DNA of 34,178 bases from Psittacicella melopsittaci. GTDB taxonomy: Bacteria > Pseudomonadota > Gammaproteobacteria > Enterobacterales > Psittacicellaceae. The stretch is taken from positions 1 through 34,178 of the forward strand of contig NZ_NRJH01000020.1 in NCBI RefSeq assembly GCF_003585925.1, given 5' to 3'. The first letter of the stretch is position 1, and the number at the start of each line of letters is the position of its first letter. Of the stretch, positions 6,585-14,568 are shown in pieces. The translations under genes were made by a program, and so were the position numbers. The notes under the pieces are model-generated. The model ran no database searches. It had not been told where the DNA came from and saw nothing but the letters and a program-made list of their open reading frames with translations.

Positions 6585-8470
6585 CATTTTGTAATTCCAA
6601 AAACAATATTTCTAATTTAAATGATTAAATCAGATGAGTTATAGTAGAAAATAATATAGAAGAAATAACTCGATAAATCTTTTATAGATTTACCACCTAA
6701 CTTTTATAAGTAAAAGTCAAAACTTTGTAATTCGGTTGGATTCGACCACTTGAACAATTATTAGGGCCTATTACCAACAATAGATAATTCGTTTTCTTAT
6801 ATTAATTTTCTTGCTTCCCTTAAATTACCCACAATAGAAAAAGAGATTGGTATGATCATCAATCAAGTTCAAGCTACTTCTTACAGAGGATGTGACGATA
6901 GTAAGAAATAACCAGCTACGATGTAAATGCGTAGACATTTTAATTTAAGAGAAACATCTGAGAAAAAATTGAATTTTTGCCCAGACCTATTTCTTTACTT
7001 CTTAGACAAATAAATTTTGAAAAAGTTTCAAAAAAAATTAAAGATTTTTTAAAAAATTTATTCTAAATAGGTACTAGCGAAAAAGATAAAAGATTAGATG
7101 CCGTAAGTCTAGGCTTGAGAGAGGTAGCAAGACTAAAAAACACTCTGAACTTTTTTTTATTTTTTTCTCTCGAAGACAAATAAATTTGTCTTGCTAGCCT
7201 ATGATTTTAAAAATTTTACCTTTAAAATTTAATTTGCCTCCTTACGTAATTTAAAATTATTTTAGAAAAATAAGCCAAACTGTAGAGGCAATTGCGAGAG
7301 GAAAAAGTATCCATTAGCCAAGTGGTAAAACTTACAATGGATACTCATCTCCAACATGCGCTAAGCGCTAAGTTTTTATTTAAAATTGTTTGTCTGTATT
7401 ATTACTTATTTAGACAAAGAATAATCGAAAAAGTTTTATTTAAATTACAAATATTTGTAACTATCACTCTATAAATAATCTATCTATAAAATGAAGATAA
7501 GCCGTTGAGTTTTAGAATTATTTTTAATATATAGGTATCCCTAAAAAGCCATTGAAAGAGTATTCTAAGGGTATTTTAAGTAGGGCTTAAATAATAAAGA
7601 GAAATTATTAATCTGGTAAGTTAGCTTGGCACTAGAAAATGATTTCTAGAGTTAAGCTAAAAAAGGAGAGGCGAGAGGATAATTTATTTGGACAATTAAC
7701 CTATTTCTTTTCCTTTCTCTTTTTTCCCCTCTCTCTTCTCTGTTGTTCTTTTCTCTTCTATCTTCTTAGTTTAGTTAGATAAGTTTATTTGTGTTTTCTT
7801 TGTTTAGCACGATCGATTTTCTTATATTCCTTTTTTTGGTAAGCACTGCTGACTTTTTCATTTTTCTTTTTTGCTTAAGCTAAGATAATTTTTTCATTTT
7901 TTTCTTCTACCTCAGCAACTTTTTGCTCTCTCCGCAAAGTCATTTTAGCACCCCCCGAACCATAATTTTTTTAGGGTTAATCAAATTTTTTTGCTTGGAC
8001 TTAAAAGATAAAATTTTCTCAAAATAACTTCCTCTAAATGAGAAGCAAAAGCAATATATGCCGTAGATTTAAGGACAAATGCTCTTTATATACCCTGTTT
8101 CAAAAGTAAAGTTTTTCTTTTTTATTTGCGTTCGAAAGTGGCTTAATAAGAATTTTTATTGTTTAAAGTTTGCTTTTTTTAAATTTATACTTATATTATT
8201 AGAAAAAGAGTGAAGAAAAAGATTTTTCTGTATCCGTAAATCTTTTTCTTTCCCCAATCATTCTTAGCCAGAATATATCAGATTTGCTTTTCCTCCTCAT
8301 CGTAGCGTCGAGATATATTTTTGCTCCTCAGAAGAACATCTAGTTTTTCTTGATTCTAAATTAATGGCTGTGGATACATTCGCAAAAATAGAACCAGCTA
8401 GGATATACCGATCGAAGGGATTTCGACCTGATTTAGAATCGTATATAAACAAGTAATTAAGACAAAAAAT
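6585..8470. other. Non-coding AT-rich stretch without a convincing gene
   Basis: Short ORFs here lack ribosome sites and protein-like composition. Features seen are a perfect 9-bp palindrome pair AAGACAAAT/ATTTGTCTT at 7173-7192, an 8-bp inverted repeat TATCCATT/AATGGATA at about 7308-7341, a shorter TTTGTCT/AGACAAA pair near 7388-7418, and a strongly pyrimidine-biased plus strand at about 7690-7770. I see no tRNA, transposon or recognisable gene remnant. Confidence 0.5.
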
Positions 8471-8476
8471 TTTGTA

Positions 8477-8541
8477 AAGCAAAAACAGGTTTGAAGCCAA
8501 CTGGTAAATTTACCAATTCGGATCTGTTTTTGCTTTTTTTT
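8477..8541 (+). terminator. Large terminator-like hairpin upstream of djlA
   Basis: AAGCAAAAACAG (8477-8488) pairs perfectly with CTGTTTTTGCTT (8524-8535), followed by a plus-strand T run. Its interior contains the palindrome TGGTAAATTTACCA (8502-8515). It would end a plus-strand transcript from the non-coding region and insulate djlA. Confidence 0.65.
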
Positions 8542-8577
8542 GCCTAAAAAAAGTAATGAGTTTTTTACCTAATTTTG

Positions 8578-8583
8578 TATAAT
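8578..8583 (+). promoter_or_regulatory. -10 box of the djlA promoter
   Basis: A perfect TATAAT lies 43 bases before the djlA start codon, just after the upstream terminator. No good -35 box is visible at the right spacing. Confidence 0.4.
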
Positions 8584-8626
8584 ATAGAACTGAGAAAAAA
8601 TTAATTCACATAACCGTAAAACAAAT

Positions 8627-9493
8627 ATGAAAAAAATAAGCTTAACCGCTATTGTAGGGGCTGTAATAGGCCTGCTTTTGTTTAATCTCGTTGGGGCGAT
8701 TATCGGGGCTTTTATTGGTTTAATGATCGATAAAAGAGCACAACGTAACACTGCCCAAAACGCAGAAATTTTTCACCGCCAAGTAACTAACTTAGCTGAA
8801 ATTATTGGTTCTCTACTGCGTCGCAGTGGAAATGCCACTACTAGCAATATTAATGACGCTAAAACTTTATTTATTGAAGAAATTAGCAAGACCTACCCTT
8901 TTCTCGATGCTCATGAAATAGCATCTAGTATTGATCGGGCAGCTACAGATCGTAACTTTGATGATAATGTATCAATTAATAGTTTACGTAATACTTTTGC
9001 CTTAACTTCAGAAAGCCGTTCGGCAATTTATTTTATTACCATAGTTATTTACGTTTACTGTAATGCTGTACGCTCACATGGTGATCAACATCTGTATGAT
9101 TACATTTTTGCTTTAGGTACAGCCCTAGGTATTCCGCACCCAATTATTATGGTGCTTCTAGCGCGTTCAACTGACTTTGGGCAAAATGGTAATCGTAGCG
9201 GCAGCTGGTCAGACAGCTACTACACTGGGGGTGGCAGTTACAATAATGATAATAGTTATCAACGTAACCACTATAACCCTAATGCCGATACACAAAAAGA
9301 ACTGCAAGAAGCTTACAAAATTCTTGGTGTTGATGAAAACGTAACTAAAGAAGAGTTACGTAAAGTAAAACGTCGTCTGCTAGCTAAATGGCACCCAGAC
9401 AAGGCTCCAGATGGTAAAAAAGACGAGTATACGGAAATGTCGCAAAAAATTAATGCGGCTATAGATTTAATCACCGTAGTAAAAGGCTTTTAA
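8627..9493 (+). CDS. djlA: DjlA-type membrane-anchored DnaJ co-chaperone
   Basis: This 288-residue protein has the three-part plan of DjlA. Residues 6-34 form a glycine-containing hydrophobic anchor at the N-terminus, typical of the DjlA transmembrane segment. Residues about 50-185 are a helical TerB-like domain. A Gly/Ser/Asn/Tyr-rich linker (186-222) leads to a C-terminal J-domain (about 225-288) with the essential HPD tripeptide at 256-258 inside KWHPDKAPDG. The J-domain stimulates the ATPase of DnaK at the inner membrane. The E. coli protein is about 271 residues. ATG 8627 gives a proper anchor start. The gene is monocistronic, with a terminator on each side. Confidence 0.9.
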   Translation: MKKISLTAIVGAVIGLLLFNLVGAIIGAFIGLMIDKRAQRNTAQNAEIFHRQVTNLAEIIGSLLRRSGNATTSNINDAKTLFIEEISKTYPFLDAHEIASSIDRAATDRNFDDNVSINSLRNTFALTSESRSAIYFITIVIYVYCNAVRSHGDQHLYDYIFALGTALGIPHPIIMVLLARSTDFGQNGNRSGSWSDSYYTGGGSYNNDNSYQRNHYNPNADTQKELQEAYKILGVDENVTKEELRKVKRRLLAKWHPDKAPDGKKDEYTEMSQKINAAIDLITVVKGF

Positions 9494-9499
9494 CTTAAA

Positions 9500-9536
9500 A
9501 AACTCCTCTAAGGATTTCCTTAGGGGAGTTTTTTTA
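9500..9536 (+). terminator. Terminator after djlA
   Basis: AAACTCCTCTAAGG (9500-9513) pairs with CCTTAGGGGAGTTT (9518-9531) around ATTT, followed by a run of T. It begins 7 bases past the djlA stop codon. Confidence 0.9.
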
Positions 9537-9574
9537 AAAAGCAAAGATTTTAATTCATTGGCATAAATATTTAG

Positions 9575-9711
9575 TATAATTAAATTACTCGGATCTTCTT
9601 GTTTTTAAGAAAAAAACAAGGTTGCTAAACTTCTCAACTTAGACAAAAAATATCTGCGATCAACTAGTTTTGTTTGATCCTTAAAATTTGTCCAAAAAGT
9701 GTTTTGGACAA
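9575..9711 (+). promoter_or_regulatory. Promoter and hairpin-rich leader of the 9729-12709 gene pair
   Basis: A perfect TATAAT lies at 9575-9580, with only a weak -35. The leader has CTTGTTTTT/AAAAACAAG (9598-9620) and a GATCAA/TTGATC pair with one bulged base near 9658-9680. Closest to the gene is a 10-bp inverted repeat, TTGTCCAAAA (9688-9697) and TTTTGGACAA (9702-9711), with a 4-base gap. It ends 17 bases before the ATG and could be an operator or an RNA hairpin that limits ribosome access. Confidence 0.4.
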
Positions 9712-9728
9712 CCACAAGACTTCCCTAT

Positions 9729-11057
9729 ATGATTATGAGAAAAAAGACCCAACGTTTTGCGGTTTTAGATAATGCTCCTAAAGGGCTCATTGATGAGTAT
9801 TTTACTGAATTTATCCACAAGCTCAATGTCTTTTACCTCGCTCAGGATATTTTACATAAAAATAGTTTACTGTTAGCAACCATGAAAACTTGTTGCTTAA
9901 GTGTTATCCCCGATAGCCAAGACAATCAAGCTCTTACTGCCATAGATGTCCAGGTAAAAGGGGTGTTTGCGAGTGAAGCACAAGAGATCAATGACTTACG
10001 CGATGAGTTCATGAACTATGCTTTTGAGAACTTTAGACTGTTACTAGCATATGAGCTCATGGGGTTTACATGCAATGCAACCTTACGTCGTCGCACGGTG
10101 GTAAATCTGATTCAAACCTACATGATCAATGCCCGCGTGCAACGTAGTCCTTACCTCTTACAAGAGGCCTTAAGTGCCCAAGAGTTTGCTTGGCTGGTCG
10201 AGCAAATGCGTAATAAAGTCCTTACTCTTGATCTAGGCAAGTGGCAAAATCAGCTCCGCATTGACTATGCTTTTGCCTATACGCATGCAGTAATTGCCTA
10301 TGCTTACCAAGAGAGTAAAAAACTTCGCTTTGCCGAGCTCGAAGAGTTAATTGACCAGGTTTACCAATATTTAATGCGCTATAGCTTTTTAAACCGCTGG
10401 TTAGGCTTGCAAATTTACCTCACGGGTTATGTAAATCACTATTACCCAGATATTTACTTAGATGCTCCGCTTTGGTATTTAGATATAAAAGAGGCAGAGT
10501 TACGTGATCAAAGTTTAGAAGCTCTGGTTAACTTTGTTCGCGAACAAGTAAATAAAGATGCCAGCTTACAAGAGCTCTTACAGCAATATGCTAATGCTTG
10601 GCTCGATCGGGACTATGAGCAAATGGATTTTGTTTACTTTATGGCTTGTTTAGGTAAACTTGACCTCAGCCATCTAGCCCAATATCCTTTTCCAAATTTG
10701 CTCCCTGGATTAGCTGACTATAGCAAGATTTTAATAGATGTTTATCATGCTAACTGCTGTAATTTTCTTGGTAGTTTAAATAGCTGGGCATTAAACAACT
10801 CGGGCTATCAGTATCTCGAGCATATCGAGCAAGGACTGACCAAGCTCGAAGCCCATTACCAAAAGCATCTCAAACTCGAGAGCAAAGATTATCTTGAGCA
10901 AAAAATTTCTCAAGCCCACAAAGCTTATGCGCGGAGCACTTTAAAAACCTACGCTAAAGTGGCTCGCAATCTAGCTTTAACTCCCGACCCTTGTCCTAAA
11001 AGTAGGCTCAAGCGGTGGTGGAAAAAACTTTTACACAAAATTAGAACTTCTGTTTAG
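9729..11057 (+). CDS. Unknown helical protein, paralogue of the next gene
   Basis: I do not recognise this family. The product is about 442 residues, soluble in appearance and rich in Leu, Tyr, Ala and Gln, with no signal peptide or clear membrane segment. Its C-terminus is strongly basic (RLKRWWKKLLHKIR). From about residue 105 to 330 it aligns by eye with residues 90-315 of the next gene: both have an RRR basic start, then PY(L/N)L, a (A/F)xTHA block, VYxYLxxYxF, and a YMDF/QMDFVYF region ending in LDLS. They therefore look like tandem duplicates. The ORF could begin at GTG 9699, but that codon lies inside the inverted repeat; ATG 9729 or ATG 9735 is more likely. None has a good Shine-Dalgarno sequence. 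Confidence 0.7.
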   Translation: MIMRKKTQRFAVLDNAPKGLIDEYFTEFIHKLNVFYLAQDILHKNSLLLATMKTCCLSVIPDSQDNQALTAIDVQVKGVFASEAQEINDLRDEFMNYAFENFRLLLAYELMGFTCNATLRRRTVVNLIQTYMINARVQRSPYLLQEALSAQEFAWLVEQMRNKVLTLDLGKWQNQLRIDYAFAYTHAVIAYAYQESKKLRFAELEELIDQVYQYLMRYSFLNRWLGLQIYLTGYVNHYYPDIYLDAPLWYLDIKEAELRDQSLEALVNFVREQVNKDASLQELLQQYANAWLDRDYEQMDFVYFMACLGKLDLSHLAQYPFPNLLPGLADYSKILIDVYHANCCNFLGSLNSWALNNSGYQYLEHIEQGLTKLEAHYQKHLKLESKDYLEQKISQAHKAYARSTLKTYAKVARNLALTPDPCPKSRLKRWWKKLLHKIRTSV

Positions 11058-11080
11058 TAGACACAACCTTCACTTGCAAT

Positions 11081-12709
11081 ATGAGCATTACAGATGAATT
11101 TGTCTTACGCCGTTGCCAAACTCTAAATGCTTACTATCACTATGGTCTCGATTGTGAGCAAATTATAGAAGCAAGCCATTTGACAAATGATTTTTACAAT
11201 TTAAAATTTTTTAGTCTTTCTTACGAAACCACCTTTTCTCATCCAGCCCAAGCAGTATACTGCTTTAATGAGGAAATGCCTTCGGCTTTTTATACTGGCG
11301 ATATAAGTAATCTTAATGTGATGACCCACAGTGCTTTAATTTCGAGTTATCATTTTTTGATTTTATATCTTGCTGAAATGCTAGGGCGCAATAAAAAGTA
11401 TCCACAAAAGCGTCGACGCATTATTGCCAAGCTCTTAGCTAACTATCATTTGCATAGCCAAATGGTAAATAATCCTTATAATCTTTTTGCTCGCCTGACA
11501 AAAAAAGATTACGAGCAAATAGAAGCATCCATGCAGAGCAAAGAGGCGACGCGAGCAAGCATCTTGCTCGACAAGTACAATAATCCAGATATTCCTGCTT
11601 TTGCTCAAACGCACGCTTTACTCGTATATGTTTTTGAGCAACTCGAACATAATTTAGACGAAGACCAAGCTTATCTGGATCTAGTCTATGAGTACCTCTT
11701 TGCCTATGACTTTATGGGAGTTAGTTTTGCGGTAATGCTAAGCCTACTCCAATTTACCGAAAAGCAAGCCCAAATTAGCTTTCCTGGGGTAATTTTTGAG
11801 TTCTCGCACGAACCTGAATTCAAAGATTTTGTTCTCAGTTTTGTTGACTCTTACCTCTATACTATGTCGCATTGTATGGGACGTGAGCAAAGGGACAACC
11901 AAGAGCTTGCCTTACAAATTACCCGTCAATGGCTACAAACTCCGGATCTAAGCTATATGGACTTTATGCGCCAGCAAGATTTTAGTGCTTTTGCTCATAA
12001 GTTCAAGCTTGATCTAAGCCAGCCTTTAGGAGAAAACCTCTTTGAAGTACCTAGCTACGAGCAAGAAATTATCCCTCGCATGCTAGATCTTGACACTTAC
12101 AAGGAGCAACTTGCTTACTTTAACAGCTTGGATCCTTATCAAGAAGTAGAACAAGGCGAAGAAGAGAATCAAGCAAGTTTTTCCGTGCGTATTCCTTGCA
12201 CTCTTTTACCTTGCTTTAGCGAACAAGCCAAGCTAGATTTAAACACGCGCATGTTACAAGTGCTTGATACTTTAGAGCAAACAGTTTACAGTGAGCTTTA
12301 TTACCCGTATCATGATCTTTACGTAAAAAGATTAACTAACTATAATCTCGATTTGTGCGATGTTAATATGATCACTCCTGTTGAGTTTATGTACGCACGT
12401 TTTTATAGTACGGACTCTGTTTTACTGCAAAATGAATGGTTAGCTCGTCGTCAAGCCATGCTAAAATACCAAGCTAGCCAGTGTGAAGATGACAAGGTTG
12501 CCCTTGGCTATCTCCTAGACCCAGCTCAAATTAGCAAGCATCTGCATAATGCAGAGCTTTGTCGTGAGCAACAAGCCTATTGGCAACAAATGCATTATAT
12601 TTATCGCCACCCGACCAGTCGCACCGCGAGTGTTCCACTCAAAGGGCAAGATAATGTAAGTCACAGCTTACCCCCGGGGGTGTTAAAGTATATGCAAGAA
12701 AAACTATAA
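11081..12709 (+). CDS. Unknown helical protein, paralogue of the preceding gene
   Basis: This 542-residue protein follows its paralogue by 23 bases on the same strand, so the two are probably co-transcribed, although no ribosome site is visible before ATG 11081. Residues about 1-315 correspond to the upstream protein (KRRRIIAKLLANY, NNPYNLF, FAQTHALLVY, LVYEYLFAYDF and YMDFMR blocks). Residues 316-542 add a C-terminal extension with an acidic stretch (VEQGEEENQ, about 358-366) and several Tyr-rich segments. No catalytic motif, nucleotide-binding loop, signal peptide or membrane segment is seen. The function is unknown; tandem duplication suggests partners or diverged copies. Confidence 0.75.
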   Translation: MSITDEFVLRRCQTLNAYYHYGLDCEQIIEASHLTNDFYNLKFFSLSYETTFSHPAQAVYCFNEEMPSAFYTGDISNLNVMTHSALISSYHFLILYLAEMLGRNKKYPQKRRRIIAKLLANYHLHSQMVNNPYNLFARLTKKDYEQIEASMQSKEATRASILLDKYNNPDIPAFAQTHALLVYVFEQLEHNLDEDQAYLDLVYEYLFAYDFMGVSFAVMLSLLQFTEKQAQISFPGVIFEFSHEPEFKDFVLSFVDSYLYTMSHCMGREQRDNQELALQITRQWLQTPDLSYMDFMRQQDFSAFAHKFKLDLSQPLGENLFEVPSYEQEIIPRMLDLDTYKEQLAYFNSLDPYQEVEQGEEENQASFSVRIPCTLLPCFSEQAKLDLNTRMLQVLDTLEQTVYSELYYPYHDLYVKRLTNYNLDLCDVNMITPVEFMYARFYSTDSVLLQNEWLARRQAMLKYQASQCEDDKVALGYLLDPAQISKHLHNAELCREQQAYWQQMHYIYRHPTSRTASVPLKGQDNVSHSLPPGVLKYMQEKL

Positions 12710-12764
12710 TTTGATTTGGTTTGTTATTTCACTGCCTCAAGATAAAATTACAAAGGTTGCTTTA

Positions 12765-13000
12765 AGCCTGCCTCTCAGGTTTAGACAAGCTTTTGTGAGA
12801 TTCTCTGTCCATAAGGTACAGAGATTGACCCTAGTCCTTTGACCGAGGGCTAGACATGTATTTGCTTATAAACCTGAACTTCAGGCTTAGATGCTTAGTT
12901 GCAAAAATCAGCTACTTAAGTTAAGATAATTAATAATAATTCCTCCTCGAAACCTACTCTTGCTTTAGCCTTAGGGCGAGCTTGAGTAAGGCGATAGGGC
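12765..13000 (+). ncRNA. Candidate structured RNA C, or structured 3' UTR
   Basis: The sequence between the unknown gene and the terminator at 13001 folds as one nested structure. AAGCCTG (about 12765) can pair with CAGGCTT (about 12890), and CAGGTTTA (about 12776) with TAAACCTG (about 12880), so the two distant arms form a long helix with a small internal loop. Inside it are TCTCTGT/ACAGAGA (about 12813-12835) and CTAGTCC/GGGCTAG (about 12844-12866). A GCCTTA/TAAGGC hairpin (about 12968-12992) precedes the terminator. It could be a separate small RNA or a processed 3' UTR of the 11081 gene. It matches no known family. Confidence 0.4.
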
Positions 13001-13031
13001 AACTCCCAGTCACAAGCTGGGAGTTTTTTTA
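13001..13031 (+). terminator. Terminator, plus strand
   Basis: AACTCCCAG (13001-13009) pairs perfectly with CTGGGAGTT (13017-13025), followed by more T. Confidence 0.85.
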
Positions 13032-13036
13032 CGCAT

Positions 13037-13062
13037 AAAAAAACCCTTTGCCATGCAAAGGG
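13037..13062 (-). terminator. Terminator of the 42-codon gene
   Basis: CCCTTTGC (13044-13051) pairs perfectly with GCAAAGGG (13055-13062) around CAT, T-tailed on the minus strand. It lies about 75 bases past the stop codon of the small gene. Confidence 0.85.
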
Positions 13063-13137
13063 TATAAGAAGATTTTATAAAAACCTTCAGGAGATAACGC
13101 GTGTGGAAGCGCCTACATTATTAAGTTTGAATAACCG

Positions 13138-13266
13138 CTATTTTTTAAAAACATCGTCATTCACTGTACCATCTCGTACTAAACGTTCAAGATTTTCTAA
13201 ATGAGTCGCTGCTTTTTTCTCCGTTGTTTTTAATTTTTCAGAGTATAAACTTTTTAAGTGTTCCAT
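13138..13266 (-). CDS. Small 42-residue helical protein, unknown function
   Basis: ATG 13266 is preceded by an excellent Shine-Dalgarno sequence (AGGAGG, 5 bases before the ATG), and the frame closes at TAG 13138-13140. The product starts MEHLKSLYSEKLKTTEK and is rich in Lys, Glu and Leu, highly charged and predicted mostly helical (residues 1-32), ending VFKK. It has no signal peptide or membrane segment. It has its own promoter (13325-13352) and terminator (13037-13062), so it is a complete single-gene unit. I cannot assign a role; small DNA- or protein-binding regulator and antitoxin-like helix are both open possibilities. Confidence 0.75.
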   Translation of the reverse strand: MEHLKSLYSEKLKTTEKKAATHLENLERLVRDGTVNDDVFKK

Positions 13267-13324
13267 ATAACCTCCTGAACTAAAAAGTTACAGCATTAAC
13301 GTTTAGAACTTGAAAACCTACCAA

Positions 13325-13352
13325 ATTTTACTGGCGCTAGTTTCACTCTCAA
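13325..13352 (-). promoter_or_regulatory. Promoter of the 42-codon gene
   Basis: On the minus strand TTGAGA (13352-13347) and TAAAAT (13330-13325) are 16 bases apart. Each matches the sigma-70 consensus at 5 of 6 positions. Transcription would begin near 13318, giving a leader of about 50 bases. Confidence 0.6.
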
Positions 13353-13874
13353 GTAAAAAAAGCATAAAATTTAATAAGTTAACGAATCTGTACTTTTATC
13401 ATATCACAAATAATTTCTCTCTAGAATACAAAAAAATAATAATTTTATAAAAGTTACTTAAACTCTTGAAAATTAAGTATATTTTTTATTGAGGAGAATT
13501 TTACGGATAAGAAAAAATGTTTGTTTTTCCGAGAGAAAGCTATCAGTTATTATATTTTAGTAACTATTAGTTAAAAGTAGTAACGTTAAAGCGTGTTTTT
13601 TTTGTTTGTGTAATAAAAATTAAGTTTGTGTGTATATAAATATATTGCTAAAAAATTATATTTCTACCTTTTTATTTTTAATGCGGAAAATGAAAATACT
13701 TAAAAATACAACTCATACTAAACAACTCAATAACAAATCTAACCTAACTTAAAATAGCCCAATAATTAAACAGAGAGCTATTTATAGCTTAGTTGTTTAT
13801 TTAAGGTAAGCAATTATACTAATTTAAGTTCAATGCTTGTTTTAGGGTCTATATGAGCATAATTAGCTAGCGAT

Positions 13875-14013
13875 GTTAATTAAGTTAACTAAGCTAACTA
13901 AGCCAACTGAACAGGTTAAGTTTAATAAAGAACTAAGCAAACTGAATAAGTTAAGTTAGATAAATCAATTAAGTTAATTTAGCTAACTAGGCTAACTAAG
14001 CTAACTAAGCAAG
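13875..14013. repeat. Degenerate short tandem repeats (AAGCTAACT type)
   Basis: Blocks of a 9-10-bp motif, TAAGCTAAC and variants (TTAGCTAAC, TAGGCTAAC), recur in two clusters at about 13880-13905 and 13978-14012, with looser copies between. The stretch carries no ORF. Confidence 0.65.
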
Positions 14014-14052
14014 TAAATAAGATGCCTTACAAGCACCTCTTCCCCAAACATA

Positions 14053-14085
14053 AAAAAACGCTCCCCTAAACTAAGTTAGAGGAGC
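14053..14085 (-). terminator. Strong terminator, minus strand
   Basis: GCTCC (14060-14064) plus CTAA pairs with TTAG plus GGAGC (14081-14085), and the minus strand continues G then seven T. It would end a minus-strand transcript through the structured segment at 14101-14229. Confidence 0.8.
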
Positions 14086-14100
14086 CTATCGGAGTAAAAA

Positions 14101-14229
14101 AACCATTCACTTTCATGCGGTAGTTGGTGCTACCGGGTAATAGAGAAGTTGGCGCTTCTCTTGAGGTAGGTAAAAAATAAACGCAGTTTATTTGTTTGAA
14201 AGTTAAAAGAAAGTAAAAGTAAAATGGTT
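14101..14229 (-). ncRNA. Candidate structured RNA D (closed multi-branch fold)
   Basis: AACCATT (from 14101) pairs with AATGGTT (ending about 14229) and ACTTTC pairs with a downstream GAAAGT, closing three hairpins. CGGTAG/CTACCG (14118-14135) has loop TTGGTG. AGAGAAG/CTTCTCT (14142-14161) has loop TTGGCG. AAATAAAC/GTTTATTT has loop GCA. The first two are near-duplicates in loop and stem end. The minus strand is favoured because a strong T-tailed terminator follows at 14053-14085; on that strand the loops read CACCAA and CGCCAA. No ORF is present and no known family is recognised. Confidence 0.5.
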
Positions 14230-14278
14230 GTATAACTTGCTTTATAGGGATACTTGCACAAGTAGCCCTACAAAATAA

Positions 14279-14379
14279 GCTATCTTACTTCTTACAATAA
14301 TAACTGGCTATTATCTTACTTTTAACGATAGCTTGCTATTATCTTACTTCCAATTATCGCTTGCTATTAAAGTAAAAGC
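14279..14379. repeat. 28-bp tandem repeats
   Basis: Copies of a unit beginning GCTATTATCTTACTT start at 14307 and 14335 and are 28 bp long. A diverged unit starts at 14279 and a partial one at 14363, keeping the exact 28-bp spacing. The copies abut with no spacers. No ORF spans them. Confidence 0.75.
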
Positions 14380-14402
14380 ACCCTTGCCCCATGGCGAGGG
14401 AG

Positions 14403-14432
14403 AAAACCTTTTGGGTAAAACCAAAAGGTTTT
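14403..14432. terminator. Long perfect hairpin
   Basis: AAAACCTTTTGG (14403-14414) pairs perfectly with CCAAAAGGTTTT (14421-14432). The T residues are inside the stem rather than after it, so termination is uncertain. A GC-richer hairpin, CCCTTGC/GCGAGGG, lies just upstream at about 14382-14400. Confidence 0.4.
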
Positions 14433-14500
14433 AAACGAAAAAAATATTTAAATTTTAAAGGGTTTTTGCTGTGTTTGTTCTTTTTTTAAAGACAAAAAAA

Positions 14501-14523
14501 GTTAGAGGAGTTTTTCCTCTAAC
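14501..14523 (-). terminator. Terminator, minus strand
   Basis: GTTAGAGGA (14501-14509) pairs perfectly with TCCTCTAAC (14515-14523). Seven A at 14494-14500 become the minus-strand T tail. It could end a minus-strand RNA covering 14569-14774. Confidence 0.75.
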
Positions 14524-14568
14524 TACAAACTTAAAACTTTCTTTAAAATTCAAACAAATAGTATCTAA

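Noticed and set aside
7308..7345. tRNA-like D-arm sequence (TAGCCAAGTGGTAA) inside an inverted repeat
   Set aside because: No matching D-stem partner, no anticodon arm of correct length and no T-arm (GTTCRA with stems) follow within tRNA distance; it is just an 8-bp inverted repeat.
7292..7474. 60-codon plus-strand frame
   Set aside because: Starts at TTG with a doubtful ribosome site, spans an inverted repeat and has low-complexity hydrophobic content; no other support.
8297..8500. 67-codon minus-strand frame
   Set aside because: Its TTG start lies within the terminator hairpin at 8477-8541, it has no ribosome site and no recognisable protein.
14279..14379. 28-bp periodic repeat as a CRISPR array
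   Set aside because: The units abut directly with no spacers and diverge in their second half; no cas genes are nearby.
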